Both the position numbers and the translations under genes were made by a program. The notes below the pieces were generated by a model, which saw only the letters and a list, made by a program, of their open reading frames with translations, was not told the origin of the DNA and ran no database searches. This document shows, in pieces, positions 55,406-64,000 of a stretch of 64,000 nucleotides of DNA (its first letter is position 1; each line of letters starts with the position of its first letter). The stretch is from Christensenella tenuis (lineage in GTDB: Bacteria > Bacillota > Clostridia > Christensenellales > Christensenellaceae), in NCBI RefSeq assembly GCF_014287795.1, contig NZ_JACOON010000001.1, positions 620,001-684,000 of the forward strand, given 5' to 3'.

Positions 55406-56487
55406 TATTTTTCCGTCCCGCCTTTCTTCTTATCAAAAATCTCTTTTAAAGAAACGTCATATGGCGGATAGGCTACGCCATGTTCCGTAATAATTGCCGT
55501 AATAAATTCGGCATCCGTCACGTCAAAACTCGGATTATAAACTTTCACTCCTTCAGGCGCCATCCTTTTTTCATACCACATTTCCGTCACTTCTTCCGCC
55601 GGACGCAGCTCAATATGAATTTCTCCGCCTGTTTTGCAGTTCATATCGATGGTCGAGGTTGGCGCGCATACATAAAACGGAATCTGGAATTGTTTTGCAG
55701 CAAGTGCCACATAGGATGTCCCGATTTTATTGGCTGTATCGCCATTTGCCGCAACACGGTCGCATCCAACAAAGACGGCGTCCACCCATCCCTGCTTCAT
55801 AACGGAAGGCGCCATATTGTCGCAAATGAGCGTTGTGTCGATGCCTGCTTCCGTAAGCTCAAACGCCGTAAGCCGCGCTCCCTGCAGCAGGGGGCGTGTC
55901 TCATCGCAAAACACATGGAAATCATATCCCCGCTCCTGCCCAAGATACATAGGCGCTGTCGCCGTACCATATTTAGAAGTGGCAAGCTGCCCGGCATTGC
56001 AGTGTGTCAAAAGCCCCATGCCCGGCTTCAGGAGGGCAAGGCCATTTTCGCCAATCGCCCTGCATACGCGAATATCTTCCGCTTTTATCTCATGTGCTTC
56101 CTTTAGGAGTAATTTTTTAATCTCTTCAACCGGTTTTTCCTTGTTTGCGCGCACCACGCCGTCCATCCGCCGCAGCGCCCATGAAAGGTTTACCGCTGTT
56201 GGACGCGCTGAATCCAGATAATCCCGTGCCGCTTCGAATTTCGCATAGAATGCCTCAAAATCTGTTTCGGTAATTTCCTTTGCCGCAAGATAAATTCCAA
56301 ACGCCGCAGAAACCCCGATTGCCGGAGCGCCGCGCACCTGGAGTAAATAAATTGCATTCCAGATACTCTTTTGATCTTTCAAACGCAAAATCTCGCGGCG
56401 TCCTGGCAACTGTGTCTGGTCAATAATTAAAAGGGCGCTGTCTTCGTCGTCGAGCGCCACGGTTTCCATATCAAAAATCGTCTCCAT
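55405..56487 (-). CDS. mtnA: S-methyl-5-thioribose-1-phosphate isomerase family protein (MtnA/DrdI)
   Basis: 360 residues of the eIF2B-like isomerase family. The catalytic cysteine region [16 protein letters not shown] and the aspartate region [18 protein letters not shown] are both intact, and NSMxGx-like [13 protein letters not shown] is near residue 53. It converts a 1-phospho-5-(methylthio or deoxy)ribose to its ribulose isomer. It is followed by the aldolase and preceded at 14 bases by the EutN-like gene, without the rest of a methionine salvage pathway. Confidence 0.94.
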   Translation of the reverse strand: METIFDMETVALDDEDSALLIIDQTQLPGRREILRLKDQKSIWNAIYLLQVRGAPAIGVSAAFGIYLAAKEITETDFEAFYAKFEAARDYLDSARPTAVNLSWALRRMDGVVRANKEKPVEEIKKLLLKEAHEIKAEDIRVCRAIGENGLALLKPGMGLLTHCNAGQLATSKYGTATAPMYLGQERGYDFHVFCDETRPLLQGARLTAFELTEAGIDTTLICDNMAPSVMKQGWVDAVFVGCDRVAANGDTANKIGTSYVALAAKQFQIPFYVCAPTSTIDMNCKTGGEIHIELRPAEEVTEMWYEKRMAPEGVKVYNPSFDVTDAEFITAIITEHGVAYPPYDVSLKEIFDKKKGGTEK

Positions 56488-56501
56488 CTCTTCTCCTGAT
56501 T

Positions 56502-57071
56502 CTATTTTTTCTTTTCGCTTCGATAGCCCACGCGAGTATAGCCCTGCCGTTTCTCCCGTTCTTTTTCCGAACTTTTCGGTATTTCCGGCGGTACATCCAC
56601 AGGCTCGAAGTCAGTAGTCAGGTATTTCGCATAATCTTCATACGGAACAGAATTTGTATTCTGGCTCGGCACATCTCTATCTGAAAGCTGGTCAAGCTCC
56701 TGATGTAACGCTTTAAATTCAGCAGTTAGATCTGAAACCGGATCGATTCCTTCAAGTAAGTCCTGCGGTGCCTCTGCCGCTTCTTCGCTGTCCGCTGCCT
56801 GGTTCAATTGTTTTTCCCCGTCCCGAAAAATAGTTTCCGGAATAGCAATTATCTTGTCAATTACGGTATTCTCCTGCTGCTGGGAGCATACAGCCGCGCA
56901 TACCACGACCTGCCCTTCCTGCGCGCCAAGTTTGTCCGCCACTAAAAACGGCTCCCCGTCTTCCTGCATGGTTTCCATATTTACCGGAACCGCAATCAGA
57001 AGCTCCGCTCCATATAGTTCATCGGATTTTGTGATGCTTTTTGCAGTTCCAACAATCTTTGCCAGTTGCAT
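56502..57071 (-). CDS. EutN/CcmL family microcompartment vertex-like protein with C-terminal extension
   Basis: 189 residues. Residues 1-88 match the EutN/CcmL pentamer pattern: [21 protein letters not shown], then [27 protein letters not shown] and [12 protein letters not shown]. Residues 89-189 form an extension absent from EutN (about 95 residues), acidic at first and basic at the end ([21 protein letters not shown]), with no known domain. ATG at 57071 is set by GGGAGGAA. It is first in an operon with mtnA and a class II aldolase. No hexameric BMC shell gene is in the window, so a true microcompartment is not shown. Confidence 0.8.
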   Translation of the reverse strand: MQLAKIVGTAKSITKSDELYGAELLIAVPVNMETMQEDGEPFLVADKLGAQEGQVVVCAAVCSQQQENTVIDKIIAIPETIFRDGEKQLNQAADSEEAAEAPQDLLEGIDPVSDLTAEFKALHQELDQLSDRDVPSQNTNSVPYEDYAKYLTTDFEPVDVPPEIPKSSEKEREKRQGYTRVGYRSEKKK

Positions 57072-57108
57072 GCCGCATTCCTCCCGTTTTTTAATGCCTT
57101 CGTACTTC

Positions 57109-57137
57109 ATATTAATATTTGGAAAAGGCAATGTCAA
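57109..57137 (-). promoter_or_regulatory. Promoter of the EutN-like/mtnA/aldolase operon
   Basis: Consensus TTGACA (57132-57137), a 17-base spacer and TAATAT (57109-57114), giving a leader of about 30 nt. Confidence 0.8.
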
Positions 57138-57144
57138 CTATAGC

Positions 57145-57177
57145 AAAAAAATACGCATCCTTTAAAATGCGTATTTT
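57145..57177 (-). terminator. Terminator of the pst-pho gene set after phoR
   Basis: Stem AAAATACGCAT / ATGCGTATTTT followed by a T run, starting 6 bases past the phoR stop. It isolates the operon downstream. Confidence 0.9.
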
Positions 57178-57183
57178 CCAGGC

Positions 57184-58911
57184 TTAATCTTTCTTCAGAC
57201 GGACAATAAACCGGCTCCCCTCGCCGAGGCGGCTTTCCATGGTAAGCTCTCCCTCATAAAGTGCAACGATATGCTTGACGATCGCAAGGCCAAGTCCCGT
57301 CCCGCTTATCGTAGAGCCTCCCGAATTTTTCGCACGGTAGAAACGCTCAAAGATGCGGTTCACTTCATCCTCAGGTACCCCAATCCCGGTATCCTGTATT
57401 TCAATTTCCACAAAAGTGTCCTGCTCTGAAAGCCGGATATCTATTCTCCCACCCTCTTTATTATATTTGACGGCATTGTCGCATAGGTTTAGCATCAGTT
57501 CCCGGATACGGTTCCTGTTCGCCATTATTGCCGCCGCCCCGCTGACATGAACTTTCAGATCCCGTTTTACGATGTTGTCCTCGAGAAGATGCAGCACATC
57601 TTCCGTCACTTTCGCGATATCTACAGTCTCGATTGCTTCATCAATACTGATTTGCTCCAGTTCGGACAGCATCAACGTATCGTTAATCAGGCCCATCAGC
57701 CGGTCTGATTCTTCAGAAATACGTCTCGCGTAAGCTTTTATGCTTTTTTCGTCCTCCACCATGCCATTGGCAACAAGCTGCGCGAATCCATTGATGGAGG
57801 TAAGCGGTGTTTTCAGTTCATGGGAAACGTTTGCCGCAAAATCCCGGCGTACGCGTTCAGAAAGCTCGATATCCGTTACGTCGCTGATCAGGACAAGCAT
57901 CGCATACCCGCCTTGCCCATTCATAAAGGCTGGTTCATCCACAATACTTGTATAAAACCGATACGTACGCCCGTCTTCATCGTTGCGTGCCTCAAACTGC
58001 ATGTTTTTCTTCTTAGTAAGCGCTTTTTCAAGTTTGGATACAATATCCGGGCGGCGAATATAATGAAGGATGTTCTCACTCAGCGGTTCTCCGTTCACAC
58101 CGAAAATATTTTTGGCAGCCGTGTTGATCAGGAGCACCTCCTCTTTTTCATCCAAGATCATCAAGCCTTCATTAATGCTGTCGATGATAAGCGCCGTCTT
58201 ACGGTTTTCAAGTTTTACTTTTTCTATATAGCGGTTCAGCCGTTCCGAAATACGCGAAAATGCCTGTGCGATATCGTCGAATTCCGGATAAGGGCTCTCG
58301 ATACTGAGTTTTTCTTGCTTTCCCTCAATATAACCCTGTATAGAATCATGAAGCTGGCTAAACGGCTTCAACGTGTTGCTCACAATCTTTCCTGAAAGGA
58401 AAACCGCCAGCACCACGAGCAGGATGAACACGATAATAATAACCGGAAGCGTCTGGTTGACCACAGCAGTCGCATTATCAAGCGGCATGGAATTTCGGAT
58501 AATCACCCCGTTTGGCATTTGTTTTGCCACATAGATCATATCCTGCCCTGTTGTTTCGGAGTAACGCACTTCGGAGCCAAACCTGCCCGCAAGCGCTTCC
58601 TGCACCTCCGGCCGCTCCAGATGGTTTTCCGTTTGTTCCGAATCCGCCTGCGTATCCGCAAGGACGGTTCCATCCTCTGCAATGACCGTAACGCGGTTGT
58701 TCTGCCCATAAGCCTTCTGGTATTCATTTGCCATTTTCTGATAATCAGTGTGTTCCCCTAAGGAAAGTTCCATCGCGTTGATGTTCCCCTTCAGTACGGC
58801 GATTACATCGTTTGTATAGGTTCCCTTGAAACTTGCCATAGAAACCAATACCGTTACTACCAGCGCCACCACCAGAATGCAGGTAGTTAATTGTACAATT
58901 TTCTTTTTCAC
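57184..58911 (-). CDS. phoR: Phosphate-regulon sensor histidine kinase PhoR
   Basis: 575 residues: transmembrane helix at about 6-26, an extracytoplasmic domain to about 150, a second helix at about 155-178, HAMP at about 180-235, PAS at about 245-345, HisKA with VSHELKTPLTSING, and the ATPase domain with NLCDNAVKYN, DTGIGVP and GTGLGLAIVK. It phosphorylates PhoP under phosphate limitation. It overlaps nothing but starts 2 bases after the phoP stop. Confidence 0.93.
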   Translation of the reverse strand: MKKKIVQLTTCILVVALVVTVLVSMASFKGTYTNDVIAVLKGNINAMELSLGEHTDYQKMANEYQKAYGQNNRVTVIAEDGTVLADTQADSEQTENHLERPEVQEALAGRFGSEVRYSETTGQDMIYVAKQMPNGVIIRNSMPLDNATAVVNQTLPVIIIVFILLVVLAVFLSGKIVSNTLKPFSQLHDSIQGYIEGKQEKLSIESPYPEFDDIAQAFSRISERLNRYIEKVKLENRKTALIIDSINEGLMILDEKEEVLLINTAAKNIFGVNGEPLSENILHYIRRPDIVSKLEKALTKKKNMQFEARNDEDGRTYRFYTSIVDEPAFMNGQGGYAMLVLISDVTDIELSERVRRDFAANVSHELKTPLTSINGFAQLVANGMVEDEKSIKAYARRISEESDRLMGLINDTLMLSELEQISIDEAIETVDIAKVTEDVLHLLEDNIVKRDLKVHVSGAAAIMANRNRIRELMLNLCDNAVKYNKEGGRIDIRLSEQDTFVEIEIQDTGIGVPEDEVNRIFERFYRAKNSGGSTISGTGLGLAIVKHIVALYEGELTMESRLGEGSRFIVRLKKD

Positions 58912-58913
58912 AT

Positions 58914-59591
58914 CTATACCTCAAACCGATAGCCAACGCCGCGCACCGTTTTAATACATTCTCCGCAGCGTCCTATCTTTTGTCGCAATGTTTTAATATG
59001 CATATCAACTGTACGCGTCTCAATATCCGTATCGATACCCCATATCTCGTTCAGGAGCATCTCCCGCGTCAATACAAGGCCCGGGTTTCGCATAAAGTAA
59101 CGCAGCATCTCAAACTCTTTATAGGTCAGTGCGGTTTTTTCCCCCTCTACGTAAAGAGTATGCGCCGAAACGTCCAGCTTCAGGCCACCGATCTCAATAG
59201 CCTGCGGCGGCCGCGAGCTTCTCCGGGAACGCCGGATGACCGCGTTCACACGCGCGATCAGTTCCAATACGCCGAACGGCTTCGTAATATAATCATCCGC
59301 TCCCAGGTTCAATCCGGAGACTTTATCCACTTCTGTTGTCCGGGCGGTCAGAAAAATGACGGGACTGTCGAATCCGCTTTGCGAAGATAACCTCCTGAAT
59401 ATTTCGAACCCGTCTATCCCGGGCAACATGATATCCAGAAGAATCGCATCCGGTTCCTCATGCTTTTTATATTGTTCCAGAAAGTCTTCTCCCCGTTCAT
59501 ACGCTTCTACCGCAAAGCCTGCCGACTTTAGCGTACACAGGATGAGCTCCCGTACCGAAGCATCGTCTTCCACTACCGCAATATAAGCCAC
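58914..59591 (-). CDS. phoP: OmpR-family response regulator PhoP
   Basis: 225 residues: receiver domain with the acidic pair EDD at 8-10, phosphoacceptor Asp in ILLDIMLPG near 53 and Lys in ITKPFG near 105, then a winged helix with TYKEFEMLRYFMRNPG. It should bind the 11-bp-spaced TTTACA repeats upstream of pstS. It follows phoU after 49 bases. Confidence 0.94.
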   Translation of the reverse strand: MAYIAVVEDDASVRELILCTLKSAGFAVEAYERGEDFLEQYKKHEEPDAILLDIMLPGIDGFEIFRRLSSQSGFDSPVIFLTARTTEVDKVSGLNLGADDYITKPFGVLELIARVNAVIRRSRRSSRPPQAIEIGGLKLDVSAHTLYVEGEKTALTYKEFEMLRYFMRNPGLVLTREMLLNEIWGIDTDIETRTVDMHIKTLRQKIGRCGECIKTVRGVGYRFEV

Positions 59592-59640
59592 TTTTTTTAC
59601 CTCACACGTTTGCTATGCATATTATATCACACATCATCCG

Positions 59641-60297
59641 TCAGAGAATACGGCGGTCTTTGTGCACACCGGTTTCCGAAAACACCGCCCATTCCGCAAT
59701 GTTTTCTGCGTGATCTCCGATGCGTTCCAAATATTTTGCGATCATCAGGAAATCCACAATTTGGTCGATCTTTTCCCTGTCCTCTATGGCCATATCCAGA
59801 AGTTCCGTCTTCACTACGTCGTACAGGCGGTCTACTTCATTATCCATCCCGATGACTTCCTCTGCAAGTCCCATGTCCCGGTGCACATAGGAATCTACCG
59901 CCATGTGAACCATCTGGGCCGTCGTACGGCCCATTTTAGAGATATGCTGCGGCCGGGGGATCGTAATTTCCTTACATACGGAAAGGGTAATTTCGGAAAT
60001 ATCCGATGCCTGGTCACAGATCCTTTCGATGTCCGTAATCATTTTCAGCGCCGTGGAAATGATCCGCAGGTCTTTGGCTACCGGCTGCTGCTTCATAATC
60101 AGCTTCATGGAACGGCTTTCGATCTGCCGCGCCATCGCGTCTACGAGGTCATCGTCTTCAATGATTTCACGCGCGCCCGCCTCGTCACAGTTTTCAATAA
60201 CCTTGACTACTTTTGTGATCGTTTGCTCCGCGCGGGCACCCATGCGGATCAAATCCAGATTTAAATCTTCCAATTCTATATCAAACTTATTTCTCAT
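59641..60297 (-). CDS. phoU: Phosphate signalling protein PhoU
   Basis: 218 residues forming two three-helix bundle repeats, each with the E/DxxxD metal motif (residues near 45-50 and 135-145, EVIGMDNEVDRLYD). It connects Pst transporter state to PhoR. Order pstSCAB-phoU-phoP-phoR is canonical. Confidence 0.95.
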   Translation of the reverse strand: MRNKFDIELEDLNLDLIRMGARAEQTITKVVKVIENCDEAGAREIIEDDDLVDAMARQIESRSMKLIMKQQPVAKDLRIISTALKMITDIERICDQASDISEITLSVCKEITIPRPQHISKMGRTTAQMVHMAVDSYVHRDMGLAEEVIGMDNEVDRLYDVVKTELLDMAIEDREKIDQIVDFLMIAKYLERIGDHAENIAEWAVFSETGVHKDRRIL

Positions 60298-60314
60298 GGT
60301 TTCTCCTTTACCAA

Positions 60315-61070
60315 TCAGCCGAAACGTCCGGTGATGTAGTCTTCTGTCCGTTTGTCCTTCGGCATACTGAACAAATCCTCCGTCTTGCCAAATTCTACCA
60401 TTTCCCCGAGCAAGAAGAATGCGGTCCGGTCTGAAATACGGACGGCCTGCTGCATGTTGTGCGTAACGATAACGACGGTATATTTTTTCTTTAACTCGCT
60501 CATCAGATCCTCAATCTTGGTCGTGGAAATCGGGTCGAGGGCCGAGGTCGGCTCATCCATCAGTATGACTTCCGGTGAAACCGCAATTGCCCGCGCGATA
60601 CACAGCCTCTGCTGTTGCCCGCCCGAAAGCCCCAGCGCACTTTTCTTCAGGCGGTCGCGCACTTCTTCCCACAGTGCCGCACCTTTAAGGCTGTTTTCCA
60701 CAATTTCGTCGAGATCGCTGCGGTTTTTGATCCCGTGCACTCTCGGTCCATAGGCAATATTGTCATAGATGCTCATAGGGAACGGATTTGGCTTCTGGAA
60801 TACCATCCCGACCTTTTTTCTGAGAATCGTCACATCCACTTTCGGGTCATAGATGTTTTCCCCCTCGAGCAATATTTCACCTGTTATTTTTACGCCTTCC
60901 ACCAGATCGTTCATACGGTTGAGCGTTTTCAGGTAGGTAGACTTCCCGCATCCCGAAGGCCCGATCAGGGCGGTGATCTTCCCCGCTTCAATTTCTATAT
61001 TTACATCTTTGAGGGCATGGTTCTGTCCGTAATATAAATTCAGATTTTTTGTTGAAATTTTGATATCCAA
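60315..61070 (-). CDS. pstB: Phosphate import ATP-binding protein PstB
   Basis: About 251 residues: Walker [10 protein letters not shown], signature [10 protein letters not shown], Walker [14 protein letters not shown] and the switch His in VTHNMQQA. I placed the start at TTG 61070, 7 bases after AAAGGGG, giving [15 protein letters not shown] as in other PstB proteins; GTG at 61088 is open but lies in the pstA stop with no ribosome-binding site. Confidence 0.96.
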   Translation of the reverse strand: MDIKISTKNLNLYYGQNHALKDVNIEIEAGKITALIGPSGCGKSTYLKTLNRMNDLVEGVKITGEILLEGENIYDPKVDVTILRKKVGMVFQKPNPFPMSIYDNIAYGPRVHGIKNRSDLDEIVENSLKGAALWEEVRDRLKKSALGLSGGQQQRLCIARAIAVSPEVILMDEPTSALDPISTTKIEDLMSELKKKYTVVIVTHNMQQAVRISDRTAFFLLGEMVEFGKTEDLFSMPKDKRTEDYITGRFG

Positions 61071-61087
61071 GGTGTTACCCCTTTCCA

Positions 61088-61975
61088 CTACTTGTTCTTA
61101 TTGCCGAAACGTTTGCTCAGGTAATTAGTCAGCAAATTAATGACAAGGACAATAATTACCAGTACGGCCGCAATCCCGAATGCAGGTTCATTTTGCCCTT
61201 TCGCGGCATACGTGTAGAGCTGCACAGTAAGCGTTGCCCCCGATTCCATCATATGCCCGAAAAAGTTTGCCGGCATGTTGGTGCCAATCCCAGACGTAAA
61301 GAGCAGGGCCGCCGATTCACCCACAATCCTGCCGATGGCAAGGATGACTGCTGTGATAATCCCGGGCAGCGCGCCGGGCAGAATAATCGTACGAATCATA
61401 TGCCATTTGGTCGTCCCGATTCCAAGGGCTCCCTCCCGGTATTCGTTGGGCACTGTCTTCAGTGCTTCCTGCGTCGTCCGTACAATGATCGGCAGGATCA
61501 TCAATACAAGAGTGAGAGCACCGGCAATAATTGAATACCCAAGGGCCAGTGTCACTCCAAAAAACAGCGCACCGAACAGACCGTATAACACAGAAGGGAT
61601 TCCTGCCAGGGTTTCCGTCGTAAATTCGATAATTTTGACAATCTTCCCGCGTTTTGCGTATTCGTTTAGGAAAATAGCTGCACCTACCCCAATCGGCGTT
61701 GCAATCAGAAGCGTGATCCCGATCATGTAAAGCGTATTGAGGATGCTGGGAAGGATCCCTACTGTCTTATTGAGCGCCGAAGGCGCCGTGGAAAGGAATT
61801 CCCAGTTCACATTCGGAAGTCCGCGTATCATGATATAAATCAGCAGGTAAAACAGGATCACAACCGTAAGGATTGCACAAGCATAAATGGCAAATTTTTG
61901 CGCCGCATCCTTAGGACGGTGCTTCTTTTTCATCAGACTGATATCGTTGGAAAGTTTTTCCGCACTATTTCTCAT
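61088..61975 (-). CDS. pstA: Phosphate ABC transporter permease PstA
   Basis: 295 residues with six predicted transmembrane helices and the ABC-permease EAA loop ([22 protein letters not shown]). It forms the membrane channel with PstC. It overlaps pstC by 11 bases. Confidence 0.95.
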   Translation of the reverse strand: MRNSAEKLSNDISLMKKKHRPKDAAQKFAIYACAILTVVILFYLLIYIMIRGLPNVNWEFLSTAPSALNKTVGILPSILNTLYMIGITLLIATPIGVGAAIFLNEYAKRGKIVKIIEFTTETLAGIPSVLYGLFGALFFGVTLALGYSIIAGALTLVLMILPIIVRTTQEALKTVPNEYREGALGIGTTKWHMIRTIILPGALPGIITAVILAIGRIVGESAALLFTSGIGTNMPANFFGHMMESGATLTVQLYTYAAKGQNEPAFGIAAVLVIIVLVINLLTNYLSKRFGNKNK

Positions 61976-62900
61976 TAGCCGCGGCCTCCTTTTTCAATAG
62001 TGTGTTAAGGGTGACGTTGATGACCATGATGAAAATAAATAATACGAGGCCAATGCTGAAAAGGGCTTCCCTATGCAGGCCGGATGCATAACTCATTTCC
62101 GACACAATGCCTGTTGTAAGGAAACGGACACTGCTAAAGAGTGCGGGCATATTTGCTACATTTCCCGAGACGAGAATAATCGCCATTGCTTCGCCGAGCG
62201 CCCGTCCGATGCCGAGCACAATACCCGTGATAATTCCGGATTTTGCCGCAGGGATCTGAACCTTGAAGATCGTCTGCATTTTGGTTGCCCCCATCGCGAG
62301 CGACGCTTCCTTGTATTCCTGTGGGACCGCTTTTAGCGATGTGATGCTTATGTTGACTACAGTGGGCAGAATCATAATTGTGAGTACGATAATTCCAGAT
62401 AAAAGGTTTGCCCCGCCTGTAAAAATGTGCGCCGGGTCGTTCGCATACAAAAGTGCTTCCAGTTTTGATATCTGCGGGACAAGGATAATCATTCCAAGCA
62501 GGCCATATACAACCGATGGAATACCCGCCAAAAGTTCAATCGCCGGTTTCACAACGCCCGCGACCTTTTTATGAGCGACTTCGGAAACGAACACTGCCGC
62601 CATCAACGCGATGGGCACTCCGATTAAAATCGTGAGTCCCGTCCCCACAAGAGACGTTAATATCATTGGGAGTATCCCAAATTTCGGATCGGCGGCGGTT
62701 GGCGCCCATTCCGTTCCGAACAGGAAATCCTTGAGCCCAATTGTAAACATTGCCGGCGCGCCGGAAACGATCATATAGATCGTAATAATCAGAACCGCTA
62801 TGATCGCAAACAGCCCGCATCCGATAAAAATCCCTTTCATCGTCCGTTCCAGGATCGTTTTACTTTTCCTGCCGCCTATGATTGTCATGCTGGCATTCAT
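61965..62900 (-). CDS. pstC: Phosphate ABC transporter permease PstC
   Basis: 311 residues with six predicted helices and the EAA loop (LKAVPQEYKEASLAMGATKM). Two conserved GIPSVVYGLLG-type motifs in PstC/PstA are visible. AAGGAGA precedes the ATG. Confidence 0.95.
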   Translation of the reverse strand: MNASMTIIGGRKSKTILERTMKGIFIGCGLFAIIAVLIITIYMIVSGAPAMFTIGLKDFLFGTEWAPTAADPKFGILPMILTSLVGTGLTILIGVPIALMAAVFVSEVAHKKVAGVVKPAIELLAGIPSVVYGLLGMIILVPQISKLEALLYANDPAHIFTGGANLLSGIIVLTIMILPTVVNISITSLKAVPQEYKEASLAMGATKMQTIFKVQIPAAKSGIITGIVLGIGRALGEAMAIILVSGNVANMPALFSSVRFLTTGIVSEMSYASGLHREALFSIGLVLFIFIMVINVTLNTLLKKEAAANEK

Positions 62901-62937
62901 ATCTTTCTCCTTAGCATTAAAATTCCTCTTACCATCG

Positions 62938-62968
62938 AAAGGGACGCGGACTTGCCTCCGCGTCCCTT
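62938..62968 (-). terminator. Strong hairpin between pstS and pstC
   Basis: A perfect 12-bp GC-rich stem (AAGGGACGCGGA / TCCGCGTCCCTT) with a 6-base loop and only three following T residues. It probably stabilises pstS mRNA and lets part of transcription continue, giving more binding protein than permease. Confidence 0.75.
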
Positions 62969-62992
62969 CCGGAATCTAACCTAGAGGAATTA

Positions 62993-63895
62993 TTATGAAA
63001 TCGTAATCAGCTTATTGTCCGCCACGACTGCTTGCCCCTCTTCTCCCATCACGAAGTCGAGGAACGCTTGCACTTCGGGGCGGAGTTCTCCTTCTTTCGT
63101 CGCCATAATGAACGGTCTTGAGAGCGGATAATCACCCGCCTTAATCGCTTCTTCCGTCGCTTCTGCGCCATCCACCTTAAGGGCCGTCACCGTATCGTCA
63201 AGCGCTTCGAGGGATACATAGCCAATGGCTGCTGGCGTTGCGGAAACCGCCGTCTTGACCGCGCCTGTTTCATTCAGCTCCTGTGCATATTGGCACTGGT
63301 CTTCTATTTTAAGCAGTTCTTCAAACGCGCCGCGCGTACCAGAAGAAGCTTCGCGTCCGATTACTACAATCGGCTGGTCGTCGCCGCCGAGATCTTTCCA
63401 GTTTTTGATCTCGCCCGTATATACTTTCACCAGATCTTCCGACGTAATTTCCGTCACTTTATTGTCTGGATGGACAATGACCGCGATGCCATCGATGGCA
63501 ATCGTGTTTGCAACAAGACCTGTCTCATCGTCTTTCAGTTCCCGCGACACATTCCCGATATCGGATTTTCCAGACTGTGCGTCCTGCACGCCTACGGAAG
63601 ATCCACCGAGCTGTACGTCAACCGAAACATCAGGATATTGGGCCATAAAGGCTTCCTTCAGGGCATTTGCAATGGTCTCCATCGAAGTGGAACCAGACAT
63701 CTGTACGCTCCCGGAGATTGCCTCGCCCGAGGCTTCCGTGGAAGCAGAGGCCGTTGCTTCTGTGGATGCACTCGCTTCCGTCGAAGCAGATTCGCTCGGC
63801 GCTGCCGTGGATTCCTCTGCCGCTGGTGCCGAGCAGCCGATGACCGCAAACACCATACAAAGTACCAATGCTGTGACTGTAATAATTTTTTTCAT
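62993..63895 (-). CDS. pstS: Phosphate-binding lipoprotein PstS
   Basis: 300 residues: a lipoprotein signal with AVIGCSAPA (lipobox Cys near 21), a Ser/Thr/Glu/Ala repeat linker to about 60, then the PstS domain with MSGSTSMETIANAL, GREASSGTRGAFEEL and IGYVSLEAL. It binds inorganic phosphate outside the membrane for PstCAB. AAGGAGAAC precedes the ATG, and a PhoP box lies upstream. Confidence 0.96.
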   Translation of the reverse strand: MKKIITVTALVLCMVFAVIGCSAPAAEESTAAPSESASTEASASTEATASASTEASGEAISGSVQMSGSTSMETIANALKEAFMAQYPDVSVDVQLGGSSVGVQDAQSGKSDIGNVSRELKDDETGLVANTIAIDGIAVIVHPDNKVTEITSEDLVKVYTGEIKNWKDLGGDDQPIVVIGREASSGTRGAFEELLKIEDQCQYAQELNETGAVKTAVSATPAAIGYVSLEALDDTVTALKVDGAEATEEAIKAGDYPLSRPFIMATKEGELRPEVQAFLDFVMGEEGQAVVADNKLITIS

Positions 63896-63941
63896 GTTCG
63901 TTCTCCTTATTTAAATTATTGAAAACTTTAACGATGAGTGT

Positions 63942-63995
63942 ATTATAAAATGCCAATGTAAAATCAAGTATTTAATTCTGTAAAATCCATGTAAA
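63942..63995 (-). promoter_or_regulatory. PhoP-dependent promoter with 11-bp-spaced Pho boxes
   Basis: TTTACA occurs at 63957-63962, 63979-63984 and 63990-63995, with a degenerate copy (AAATAC) at 63968-63973, giving four repeats at exact 11-base spacing. A TATAAT -10 box is at 63942-63947 and no good -35 box is present, as expected for an activator-dependent promoter. The layout matches PhoP sites of Bacillus. Confidence 0.85.
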
Positions 63996-64000
63996 ATCAG

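Overview
The window is chromosomal DNA from a low-to-mid GC Firmicute of the class Clostridia. The housekeeping gene order is the classical Firmicutes order, and every tRNA gene seen encodes its own CCA end. The combination of a non-sporulation-like neighbourhood, a reduced division cluster and serine/threonine/glutamate/alanine-rich lipoprotein linkers would fit a relative of the Christensenellales, but that placement is inference. Nearly everything lies on the minus strand; only a three-gene block (51740-54473) is on the plus strand. No rRNA, CRISPR array or prophage was seen; one IS200-type element is present.

Layout, left to right. (1) 1-5872 is a catabolic/accessory region: a truncated sugar-binding lipoprotein, tRNA-Leu, an old-yellow-enzyme-type reductase, a TIM-barrel sugar isomerase/epimerase, a DeoR-type repressor and a UroD-family protein with corrinoid-methyltransferase-type zinc ligands. 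(2) 6042-6534 is a tRNA operon (Val-Asp-Gly-Cys). (3) 6592-11276 holds ireB-ruvX-DUF1292, the iron-sulfur pair nifU-like/nifS, pgeF, nrdR and a lone sporulation-type sigma factor. (4) 11414-12098 is an IS200 element. (5) 12161-25324 is the division and cell wall (dcw) cluster, transcribed as mraZ-rsmH-ftsL-PBP-murE-mraY-murD-ftsW-ftsQ-ftsA-ftsZ, with MraZ boxes in front. (6) 25406-30135 holds a metallophosphoesterase, engB, lon and a YitT protein. (7) 30204-33373 holds a cryptic small transcription unit and ppdK. (8) 33501-39661 is the conserved phoH-pgpH-ybeY-undecaprenol kinase-era-recO block. (9) 39816-51581 is the lepA-hemW-hrcA-grpE-dnaK-dnaJ-prmA-rsmE-mtaB-hinT-rpsU block with a perfect CIRCE operator. 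(10) 51740-54473 (+) holds a LUD protein, phosphoglucomutase and a Dabb protein. (11) 54608-57137 is a three-gene operon of a EutN/CcmL-like microcompartment vertex protein, an MtnA-type isomerase and a class II aldolase. (12) 57184-63995 is the phosphate regulon pstSCAB-phoU-phoPR with an 11-bp-periodic PhoP box.

The most unusual biology is in the dcw cluster. The division-type PBP has lost all three transpeptidase motifs (SxxK is NILE, SxN is HCN, KTG is ICG) while keeping the membrane anchor, the dimerisation region and two PASTA domains, and the neighbouring FtsW keeps its polymerase residues. FtsA has altered phosphate-binding loops, FtsL carries a roughly 210-residue disordered cytoplasmic extension, and murF, murG, murB and murC are absent from the cluster. 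Together these suggest a remodelled divisome built around a non-catalytic PBP. The second unusual item is the small EutN-MtnA-aldolase operon, which may link 5-deoxypentose salvage (DHAP shunt) to a microcompartment shell protein.
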